This document shows, one piece after another, positions 10,335-17,722 of a DNA stretch of 64,000 nt. The notes beneath the pieces are model-generated. The model saw nothing but the letters and a program-made list of their open reading frames with translations. It had not been told where the DNA came from and ran no database searches. Each line of letters opens with the position of its first letter. Position 1 is the first letter of the stretch. The translations under genes and the position numbers were made by a program. The DNA is from Prorocentrum cordatum (Eukaryota; Sar; Dinophyceae; Prorocentrales; Prorocentraceae). Location: NCBI GenBank assembly GCA_963575745.1, contig CAUYUJ010014338.1, forward strand, positions 976,001 through 1,040,000, in the 5' to 3' direction.

Positions 10335-11090
10335 TTAATCGGCGTCGTCGCACCCGAGCTCCTCGCGCCGCGAGCGCTTCGCTGGCGGCGGCACCAGTCG
10401 CCGCCCTTCTTCGTCCCGTGCAGCCCACTCCATGTTCAAAAACCGCTGTTTCAATGGTCCTGCTGCTGCTGGCTGCGCTGGGGCTGCTTCGCCTGGTGGC
10501 GGCACCAATCGCCGCTCGTCTTCGTCCCGTGCAGCCCACTCCATGCTCAAAAACCGCTGCATCATTGGTCCTGGTTGCGCTGGTTGCGCTGGTACTGCTT
10601 TGCCTGGTGCTGCTGGTTGCGCTGGTACTGATTCGTCTGGTGCTGGCACCACCTTGGCCCCTGGTGCTGCTGGTTGCGCTGGCACTGCTTCGTCTGGTGC
10701 TGGTTCCCGTCGCGCTGGCGACGCTGGGGCTGTCGATGGCCGCGGGCGCGGAGGCGGCCGCGGCACCGCACTCGCGGCCGAAAGTGCCGATGGTTGCGCT
10801 GCCACTGCTTCGTGAGGTTCTGCTGGTACCCGTAGTAGTGCTGGTGGCGGCGGGCACGAAGGTTGCCGAGGCGGCCGCCGCACCACCCCCGCGGCCGCAA
10901 ATGTTGCTGCAGCTGTTGCGCGTGGTGCTGCTGGTTGCGCTGCCATTGCTGCGCGTGGTGCATCTGGCCCCCGTCCTGGCGTCACTGTCCCCGTCCTGGT
11001 GTCACTGGTGTCACTGGTGCTGCTGAGCACGCGTGGTGGGGGGCGCATCGCGGGCGGCCGCGGGGGGATGCATCTTGGCGCGGGCGCCAT
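10335..11090 (-). CDS. Ala/Pro-rich protein with internal repeats, intronless
   Basis: The minus-strand frame runs to a TAA at 10335-10337. I choose the ATG at 11090 (MAPAPRCIPPRP) because a spliced-leader relic ends about 40 nt upstream; the frame itself is open to 11162. The protein is about 251 aa: an Ala/Pro-rich body of short EAVPAQPAAPG-like repeats, then two 36-residue repeats containing QRFLSMEWAARDEDERRLVP and QRFLNMEWAARDEEGRRLVP, and a basic tail (AKRSRREELG) like a nuclear localisation signal. The 108-bp tandem DNA repeat keeps all minus-strand frames open, so frame choice is not certain. The MEWAARDE repeats and charged tail make this frame the most protein-like. Function is unknown. 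Confidence 0.45.
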   Translation of the reverse strand: MAPAPRCIPPRPPAMRPPPRVLSSTSDTSDTRTGTVTPGRGPDAPRAAMAAQPAAPRATAAATFAAAGVVRRPPRQPSCPPPPALLRVPAEPHEAVAAQPSALSAASAVPRPPPRPRPSTAPASPARREPAPDEAVPAQPAAPGAKVVPAPDESVPAQPAAPGKAVPAQPAQPGPMMQRFLSMEWAARDEDERRLVPPPGEAAPAQPAAAGPLKQRFLNMEWAARDEEGRRLVPPPAKRSRREELGCDDAD

Positions 11091-11130
11091 GTTTGTAATC
11101 CTCAGGCGACACAAACGGTGTCGCCGCCAT

Positions 11131-11149
11131 CTGAGCCAAACGGCCTGGA
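11131..11149 (-). other. Degraded DinoSL relic upstream of the 10.3-11.1 kb unit
   Basis: On the minus strand, GCCGTTTGGCTCAGA matches the 3' part of the leader (GCCATTTTGGCTCAAG) with one deletion and a few substitutions. TCCAG sits where TCCGTAG is expected. Its position just 5' of an intronless frame on the same strand supports reading it as a relic. Confidence 0.5.
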
Positions 11150-11279
11150 CAAGTGAAAGCAAACGTTTCGCTCGAGACAGTCTCGACGGCTCCTCACCTT
11201 AGACCCCCCACTGGGTGGCCATTTCGCTCGATTCATCCTCAGTCTCAGCTCCTCAGGCGCGGCCGCGGCTGGTCCGCCT

Positions 11280-11345
11280 AGAAATCCTGACGTGCCGCCG
11301 CCGCCGTCGCCGTCGTCGTCGCGTCGTCGTCGGCGGCGGCGGCAG
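11280..11345 (+). repeat. CCG/TCG trinucleotide-rich tract
   Basis: GCCGCCGCCGTCGCCGTCG-type repeat. No gene is supported between 11163 and 12380. Confidence 0.7.
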
Positions 11346-11439
11346 GGGAGATGATAATGGTAATGAGTAGTGAGAGGGAGTGTGTGGTGATAAACGAGTG
11401 AGGGTGAGGCATGACTCTTTGGATTCTTTGGTGACGGAC

Positions 11440-11652
11440 TCTGTCCTGGGGCATTCTTGTGGCGCTATAGGGGACTGTAGTGGCGCTCCTGGGGTAATAT
11501 GGGAGGTCGGCCAAAGAAGGGTGGCCCCCATTGGCGTGCATCCTCGGGCGACCCACAATCGTATGTTGGGGCGATCTTGGAGCGCTCTTGGGCGTTCTTG
11601 GGGCGCTCGTGGGGCAGTGTTGGGCTTGTATTATATACATAAATATGTGTGA

Positions 11653-11692
<40 letters not shown>

Positions 11693-11900
11693 GGCAATGT
11701 TGGAGTCGCACTGGGTCAGCGGATTGCCATCGGACGCGAAAAGGCGAGAAGACAACATTCAGTGGATTAGACTGTTGACGGGTGTTTGCTTCTTGGAGGA
11801 CTCCTTGGGAAGCGGAGCGGTCTCGGGGCGTCTTGGGGCGCATTCGGAGCTCATCTTGGGATCTCTCAGGGGGTCGGGGAGCATGATTTGGCCATCTTGG
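11440..11900 (+). repeat. Partial CTTGGGGGCC-family copy (copy d) with TA/GA microsatellite
   Basis: Units such as GGGGCGATCTTGGAGCGCTC and a core with GCGAAAAGGCGAGAAGACAACA match the core of the complete copies near 1745-1775 and 24635-24660. A (TA)n(GA)n microsatellite at 11655-11692 interrupts it. Confidence 0.6.
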
Positions 11901-11901
11901 G

Positions 11902-12143
11902 CGCTCCAACGCGTCGCGGCCCCGCCCGTCCAGGCCCAGGGGAAGGGAGGGGGAAGGGTAAACCCCGCCCCGAAGGGGAATAATGGGGGTTGGACGAGGG
12001 GACTCCCTAAACCAAACAGGGTCTGGGGGTCGCTCCAACGCGTCGCGGCCCCGCCCGTCCAGGCCCAGGGGAAGGGAGGGGGAAGGGTAAACCCCGCCCC
12101 GAAGGGGAATAATGGGGGTTGGACGAGGGGACTCCCTAAACCA
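11902..12143 (+). repeat. 129-bp period tandem duplication
   Basis: 11902-12014 is repeated, essentially without change, at 12031-12143 (starts CGCTCCAACGCG, ends GACTCCCTAAACCA). The unit contains a CCAGGCCCAGGGG...CCCGAAGGGGAA module. Related modules sit at about 16444-16510, 22299-22352 and 25847-25905, each next to CTTGGGGGCC-family DNA. Near identity suggests a recent duplication or an assembly artefact. Confidence 0.8.
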
Positions 12144-12239
12144 CCGACGCCCGAAGGGCCGCTGTGAGTTTGGACGGGGCGCGCGGAATCACATGCGAGT
12201 ATAGGCGGGTCCTGAGGGAGGGCCCGCGGGGGCACCCTG

Positions 12240-12375
12240 GCGAGACGACGACGACGACGAGGACGACGAGGACAAGGGCGACCCACCCGCGACCCACCCA
12301 CGACGAGGGCGACCCACCCGCGACCCACCCATGACAAAGGCGACCCACCCGCGACCCACCCAGGACGAGGGCGAC
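12240..12375 (+). repeat. GACGACGAGG and GCGACCCACCC minisatellites
   Basis: GACGACGACGAGGACGACGA is followed by about five units of GCGACCCACCC(G/A)CGACCCACCCA with a GACGAGG spacer. It ends directly before the spliced-leader relic at 12380. Confidence 0.75.
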
Positions 12376-12379
12376 CTAT

Positions 12380-12420
12380 TCCGTAATGCAGCCATCTAGG
12401 CCAAAGCCATTTTGGCGAAG
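12380..12420 (+). other. Two tandem DinoSL relics upstream of the 12.5-13.3 kb gene
   Basis: TCCGTA, a 5-nt insertion, then GCCATCTAGGCCAAAG forms a degraded full leader. It is followed at once by CCATTTTGGCGAAG, a truncated leader lacking CCGTAG. A full leader followed by a 15-nt leader starting CCATTTTGG is the layout expected when a retroposed trans-spliced mRNA is trans-spliced again at the AG inside the old leader. The match is imperfect, but the order is diagnostic. Confidence 0.7.
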
Positions 12421-12480
12421 GCCCTTCAGAGGGCGATTTGGAGTTGCCACCGCCCTGCAGAGAGCGAGCGTCCGCCCGTC

Positions 12481-13281
12481 ATGGCGGCGCACTTGCAGTT
12501 CGTGGAGAACGAATGGGCTTGCCCGCAGACGGTTACGCTCAGTGACGGGTCGTGGGTGGACGCGCCCTACATGCAGTGGGACCGCGCCACGGGCACGTGG
12601 AAGTGCCTTATGTGCGCTACGAATGGGAGCACGGTGGCGGCAGATCACTTGGCGGTGGTCAGACACAAGAACAGGACAGAGGGAGCTTGGAACAATTTGG
12701 CATCTTTCACGCGCGGCTGGCAGGTTCACATCGCGCAGGTTCACACGGACGACACTTACATCCACACACTTCCGCAGCAGTTGGCGCTGCCAGCGCCTCA
12801 GCTAGCGCAAGCGGCACCAGGACTTCAGCCGCCGCCCGCAGCAGCTGGCCGCGGCCAGCCAGTACCTCCAGCTGGACCTCCGCCCCCAGCAGCTGGAGCT
12901 CCAGCTGGACCTCCGCCTCCAGCAGCTGGAGCTCCAGTGCTTCAGCCGCCGCCTGCACCAGCAGGGCAGCCAGCAGCAGCAGCTGGCCAGCAAGCACCAG
13001 GACCGTCGCCCACGGAGACGCTGCTGCAGGCAATCGTCGACGGGATCGCTGGTTTGCAGGTGGGTACGAATGCCACGCACGAGGCCATCGAGGAGTCGAA
13101 CAACCTGTTGCAGACGCTCGCAGAGCGAGTGCAGTTGGTGGCGGACCGCGTCGCGGAGACCAACGAGCTGCTCGGGGCTATGGCCCAGGCAGCGCCGCGC
13201 GGGTCGCCAGCGCAGGCCGTGCGCGCGAACCGCGGTGATGCGGCGCCCTCCAAGGCGGCGCCCTACCAGCAGATGCAATGA
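12481..13281 (+). CDS. Hypothetical protein: zinc-finger-like N-terminus, Pro/Ala linker, coiled coil
   Basis: I start at the ATG at 12481 (MAAHLQFVENEWACPQ), the first after the leader relics that begins compact sequence; the frame is open from 12412. The predicted protein is 266 aa. Residues about 1-100 include GTWKCLMCATNGSTVAADH and VVRHKNR, a Cys-x2-Cys with downstream His residues resembling a U1C/matrin-like C2H2 finger, an inference from spacing only. Residues about 100-180 are Pro/Ala-rich with repeats of PPAGPPPPAAGAP. Residues about 180-240 (AIEESNNLLQTLAERVQLVA) look like a coiled coil. It is intronless and ends at 13281 (TGA). Function is unknown. Confidence 0.7.
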   Translation: MAAHLQFVENEWACPQTVTLSDGSWVDAPYMQWDRATGTWKCLMCATNGSTVAADHLAVVRHKNRTEGAWNNLASFTRGWQVHIAQVHTDDTYIHTLPQQLALPAPQLAQAAPGLQPPPAAAGRGQPVPPAGPPPPAAGAPAGPPPPAAGAPVLQPPPAPAGQPAAAAGQQAPGPSPTETLLQAIVDGIAGLQVGTNATHEAIEESNNLLQTLAERVQLVADRVAETNELLGAMAQAAPRGSPAQAVRANRGDAAPSKAAPYQQMQ

Positions 13282-14330
13282 CGCGGCGCCTGCCCCCCCG
13301 TGATGCGGCGCGCGACGCATCGGACATGTATCGCGATACATCGGTACATCGGACTCTGCATCGGACTGTGCGTCGACACATCTGAGTTTATGCACCGAGT
13401 TGGTGGTCGGACTACGTTTGCATATGGCGATACGCATCGTCGGCAGCCGATTTCAATGTTGTATAAGAGGGGGCGCAGCGGGCATTTTTCCCCGACAGCG
13501 GCTCATCTGCTCGTGCCGCACGTGACCTCGGGGTCGCCCCGCACTTGCGCGATCCGATATTGCTTTCCCCTGGCCCTGGGGGGACACTGTGTGCATTCGG
13601 AGCTCTCCCGTGGGATAACCCTCCTAGGGAGAGCGATTAGTCCTCCTGACAGGGAGGGCGAGCCTCGCTGTGAAGATTGGAGCGCATGGCGCACTGCGCT
13701 ATGCAATGCAGAAAGAAAAACATTAGCCTGGCGAAGGACCCAACCATATGCAATTGTGAACACCGCAGTTGTGAATATCTTCTTCGGTGGCGCTCAGGCT
13801 TCTTCAAATGGCGAGCTTGCTCGCCAAACTGATTCAAATGGTTTACGCCGCCCAGACTTATTCACACGGCGAGCTTGCTCGCCAAGCTGACTCATAGTAG
13901 CTTTTGTTGACCCTCAGTGCCGTCTTTCGAGGATGTTTCAGGCGCGCGGGCATCCTTCTGAAACCATCTGCAATATGTGCGCGGATGGATGGCGATTCTT
14001 TTTCAAAACCATCTGCAATATGTGCGCGGATGGATGGCGATTCCTTTTCGAAACCTCGATCGCCGCGTGCTTAGGCACGGCCGATGTCCAACGTGCGCCG
14101 TTGCAGTTGCCCCCTGTTCATTGCCTCTTCAGCACACGGGCGCGCGCCATTTGGATGTTGAGGCAGTATGCCATTACATGTTCACATACATAGACAAACA
14201 GATCATGCCACATTCGCCCCCCAATGCGCAGATGGGTTACATTTGGCATAAGCGCATCCCCTCCCCCATTCCTGCCGTCCCATGGGCGCATCTGTCCATA
14301 GGCATGCCCAGCCCCACCACGTCCCACCCC
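13282..14330 (+). other. Intergenic region with palindrome, twin hairpins and a 45-bp tandem repeat
   Basis: 13326-13341 is a 16-bp perfect palindrome (ATGTATCGCGATACAT) within a CATCGGA-rich stretch. GGCGAGCTTGCTCGCC occurs at 13810-13825 and 13868-13883, each a 7-bp stem with a TT loop. 13961-14005 and 14006-14050 are two copies of a 45-bp unit starting AAACCATCTGCAATATG. No gene is supported; the frames here are short and unlike proteins. Confidence 0.65.
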
Positions 14331-14356
14331 TCCGTGTGTAGCCGTTTTGGCCTGAG
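14331..14356 (+). other. Degraded DinoSL relic upstream of the 112-aa gene
   Basis: TCCGT, a 2-nt insertion, then GTAGCCGTTTTGGCCTGAG matches GTAGCCATTTTGGCTCAAG at 15 of 19 positions. It lies on the coding strand about 90 nt before the ATG at 14448. Confidence 0.5.
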
Positions 14357-14447
14357 TTGGTTCCGTGCCCGGGTATTCCTGTGGTCTCGCGCGTTCTCGT
14401 GCATTCTAGGTCGGTCCTTATATTCCTATATATTCTACCGAGGCGCA

Positions 14448-14786
14448 ATGGCGCCGAAGCAGGCCCCGACTGTCACCCAGGTCAGCCGGCTCCGTGCGAA
14501 GGTGGCTTCTTGGAGGGCTCTTGCCCTGCAGCTGAGGAGAGAGAACAGGGCCAAGGTGCTCACTATCAAGAGGATGCGTGCCGCGTGTAACAAAGCCAGC
14601 CGCTATGCCAACCGTAGGTTGGACGAGGGCGGCGCTGGTGCTGGCGGCGTCGCCGCCGCCGCTGGCCGTGCCCCGAGGCCGCAGCCCCCGCAGATGCGCA
14701 GGCCCGCCGCTGCGGGCGCCGCTGTGCGCGTCGCCGCTCCGACAATCGTAGGTGCGCTCACCGTGGCCCCTCAGACCCCAGAGTAG
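14448..14786 (+). CDS. Small basic coiled-coil protein, Ala/Pro-rich tail, 112 aa
   Basis: The ATG at 14448 (MAPKQAPTVTQVSRLRAKV) is the first after a spliced-leader relic at 14331-14356. Residues 10-60 are strongly basic and helical (ASWRALALQLRRENRAKVL, then KRMRAACNKASRYANRRLDE), resembling the basic/coiled part of DNA- or RNA-binding proteins, but no family is recognised. Residues 61-112 are Gly/Ala/Pro/Arg low-complexity sequence. It is intronless and ends with TAG at 14784-14786. The preceding GTCCTTATATTCCTATATA stretch is the most AT-rich nearby, but there is no basis to call it a promoter. Confidence 0.5.
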   Translation: MAPKQAPTVTQVSRLRAKVASWRALALQLRRENRAKVLTIKRMRAACNKASRYANRRLDEGGAGAGGVAAAAGRAPRPQPPQMRRPAAAGAAVRVAAPTIVGALTVAPQTPE

Positions 14787-14869
14787 TAGGATCATGCTAC
14801 TCCTGCTTGCGCGTGCCTTTCATCGCTTGGTTTTTTTGTTGAATTGCCTTGCAATGTCAGCACCCCGCG

Positions 14870-15790
14870 AGCGCGGGCGCCGAGGGCGGGAGGGGGGGGG
14901 CGGGGATGAGCAGGTGAGATGTGGAATGGGATGGGGGGAGGCCGAGGTATGATGAGGAGGCGGAGGGGCAGGGCGGGGTGACGGCGCAGGATGGGAACGC
15001 GTGTTGACGAGAAAGTTTTGTTCAATGCTCAGCCTCGGCATGCGCCTGGTGTCGCCGAAGAGTAACTGCGCTGCCGTCGGCACCACGCCGTCGGCGACGC
15101 CATCAGAGGGCTGATTCGTGAATTGCGCTGGTTTTTTACAGCGCGCGTGATGGCAGTCGTTGGGTGTTCCCGCTGGCGCGCAGCAGAATCGTTGCACCTC
15201 CTCTGCCTCGTGCGCCGCCCTACCCTACCTGCTGCGCAGGCGGTCACCGTTCCGAAAGCACCCCCACGATTGGGGGCGGTGCGCTGGGCGAGGGTGGCCA
15301 GGGCGATGAGGATGAGGATTGGCAGGGTTGGCAATGAGGTGGAGGAGGTCGAGGAGGAGCAGGAGAGGTTCCTGATAGGGAGGACAAGAGGTGTAGAGAG
15401 AAGGGGGCAGAGAAGGCAGGATGGCGATGATGCCGACGCGGGCCAGGGCGCTGGCGAGGATGAGGGCGCAGAGGAGGGGCATCAGTAGCAGGAACTGGGC
15501 GGCGAGGACACTGGCGGGGGCGACGGGGGCAAGGGAGGACAGGGGCGCGTGCGACGAGGATGAGGAGGGCGACGATGAGGAGGACAATGATGATTGGAGC
15601 AATGAGGGGGTCGAGGAGTAGGCTGGGAAACATGAGGACGTGGGTTGTGAGGACGAGCAGGGGCGTGCGCGCGTGCGTGCGTTGCGGGTGGTGTCGCGGT
15701 GGAGAAGGAGCAGCGGGGGGGAGGAGGGCGAGGATGTGGATTGGGATGGTGATGGGAGGTGGGCGAGGATGAGGGGCAGCATCATGAGGG
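14870..15790 (+). repeat. Purine-rich GAGGATGAGG low-complexity tract
   Basis: A long G/A-biased stretch of GAGG, GATGAGG and GGGCGAGG runs, strongest from 15270 to 15780. Frames give Asp/Glu/Gly or Pro/Ser/Leu strings on opposite strands. No gene is supported between 14790 and 16972. Confidence 0.55.
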
Positions 15791-16019
15791 CTGGACTGGA
15801 CTGGGGCTCTGTAAATTCTGAACGCCTCGCGTATCCCCACCAGCTCACCCAGGGCATCCAGGGAAGATGTATTGGCAAGATGTCTTCATCAGGAAAGTGT
15901 AGCAGCATGCACTGCAGCAGCCTGCGTAACCTCATACGCCCAGGAGTATCCCCGCGAGCGGGGGAAGGCAACAGCGCCACAAGATGGCTTAACGGAGGGC
16001 GCCCTAGATTTTTAAGGAG

Positions 16020-16515
16020 CCCCAAGGCCCCTCACCCCCAATAGGGCTTCATAGGGCTCCCAATGAGGCCCCCAGGGAAGCCCCAGGACCACCACCTGGG
16101 ACATCTTGGCGCCACCTAGAAGCCAGAGCCCATCGCAAGCGAAAGGGTGAGAAGGTCAGCCAAACCAAACTACGCTAGGTATTTAAAAGTACTGGTCATT
16201 GTGGGGGCTTCCATGGGATGATCCGCAGCCGCTCGAATCCGCCTTGTAGCTGTCTTGAGTCCCGAGGGCTCTTTGGAACGTGTTGGGCGCCATCTTGAAC
16301 CATGAGGGCTCTTGGGGTGCATGTTGGAGGCAATGTCAACCCCCTTGCGGCCCTGCTTGGGCCATCCGAGACCATTTCGGCGCGAGTTTCGGGCGATCGG
16401 GCGCTTCCGACGCCTCGCTTGAACAAAAAAAACGCCGCCTTCACAGACCCAGGGGGGGGGGGGGGGGGGGTCGGGGGAACCGCGCCCCCCTTCCCGAAGG
16501 GGAAGAATGAGGTTC
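16020..16515 (+). repeat. CTTGGGGGCC-family fragments plus G-run/GAAGGGGAAG module (copy e)
   Basis: 16020-16100 holds GGGCTTCATAGGGCTCCCAATG-like units; 16250-16350 holds CTCTTTGGAACGTGTTGGG-like units. At 16444-16510 a CAGACCCA, G-run and CCCGAAGGGGAAG module matches those near 11929, 22299 and 25847. 16620-16860 is C/T-rich and leads into the gene at 16973. Confidence 0.5.
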
Positions 16516-16972
16516 GTGTTATCATTCCGAGCTCAGTCCGCTCCCGCCCGAAAGGCTGGCGCGGTTCGGCCTCCTCCAACATTCCCGCCGATGTCGTATC
16601 CATCCCCGCCCGTGCCTCCCCCCGCAACATGCCCCTCTAGTATTTCATTCCTCAACCCCCTCCTCTCCTGAACCCCTTGCCACCCTCTGCTCGAGCGACT
16701 CCAGCGCATCCGTCCAATACCTTCTACCACAGTCGCCCCTTCCCGCTTCATCACTAGTATCCTTCTCGCCCTCCTCCTCTGTCCTACTCCCCCCTATCTC
16801 CGCCCCCGCCCAGCGCCCCCACCCTTAGTCCTTATTCCTCCCTCCTCGCCCCGACGACGCGGGGCATTGCCGACGTGGTCTTGCCACACCAGAGCCCAAT
16901 GGCTCGAGCGGCAGTGCACCGCCGCGCCCATTCTGGCCTCCATTGGGCTCGCCAGCGCAGGTTGCGGCTGCC

Positions 16973-17236
16973 ATGTCCAAGCGCGAGCCGTCAGCAGGAC
17001 CTGCAGGCGCGGGCGCTGCCGCCAATGCCGATGCGCCTGCACCTTCCGCGAAGCGGCCGAGGAGGAGCCGTTTGGCCGCACGAGTCAAGTTGGCAGAGGA
17101 CGTCCCCGCACAGTTGCGCCCCGACGCTGAGATCATCGATTACGAGTTCGAGGAGACGCTGGCCGTCCGCAAGGAGAGGAGCCGCTCGGTGCCCATCTGC
17201 TGCGCGATGTGCGACCAGAACAACAAGGAGGACACG
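16973..17236 (+). CDS. Large hypothetical protein, exon 1
   Basis: The ATG at 16973 (MSKREPSAGPAGAG) follows a plausible AG at 16959-16960 that could take a trans-spliced leader. The exon encodes an Ala-rich start, a basic patch (SAKRPRRSRLAARVK, nuclear-localisation-like), an acidic segment (DAEIIDYEFEETLAVRKE) and a CxxC pair (ICCAMCDQNNKED). Beyond about 17236 the frame falls into a GACGACGG repeat, so the exon ends near there. ACGTGGG holds a GT but not in the phase needed by exon 2, so the exact donor is unresolved. A weak leader-like match lies at 16894-16908. Confidence 0.55.
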
Positions 17237-17722
17237 TGGGGGCGGGGCGGCGACGGACGGCGACAACGGCGAACGACGACGATCGATGACGGAGGACGGC
17301 GACGACGGACAGTGGCGCCGTCGACGACGGGCGACTGAGGGCGGCAACGACAGACGACGTCGCCGTCGACGACGGCGGCGCTGATGACGACGACGACGAA
17401 CGGCGACGGACGACGGCCGACGACCATGACAGTCGGACAATGACGCCGCCGCCGTCGGCGACGACGACGGCCGCGACGACGATGCCGACGGTGGTCGAAA
17501 ACTACGACGATGATGACGACGGCGGTGGCGATGACTACGGATGCGGCGGCGACAATGGTGGCGACGACGGCGGCGACGTCGACAACGCCCTCGACGCGTG
17601 ACGTCGCCATCGGCGACGTGGTCGGCGTCGTTGACGTCGACGGCGACGACGACGAGTACTGACGGCGACGGCGTACTAGTTACTAGTCACTTCATCGGTG
17701 TCCTCGCCACCCAGCCCCCCAG
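17237..17722 (+). repeat. Probable intron filled by a GACGACGG simple repeat
   Basis: About 450 bp of GACGACGGCGACGG-type repeat separates exon 1 from exon 2. The 3' end is CACCCAGCCCCCCAG, a good pyrimidine-rich AG acceptor at 17721-17722 that opens exon 2 in phase (DKAVEFHRL). Confidence 0.6.

Noticed and set aside
16894-16908. GCCCAATGGCTCGAG as a leader relic for the large hypothetical gene
   Set aside because: Too diverged to separate from chance. That gene has introns, so a relic is not expected.
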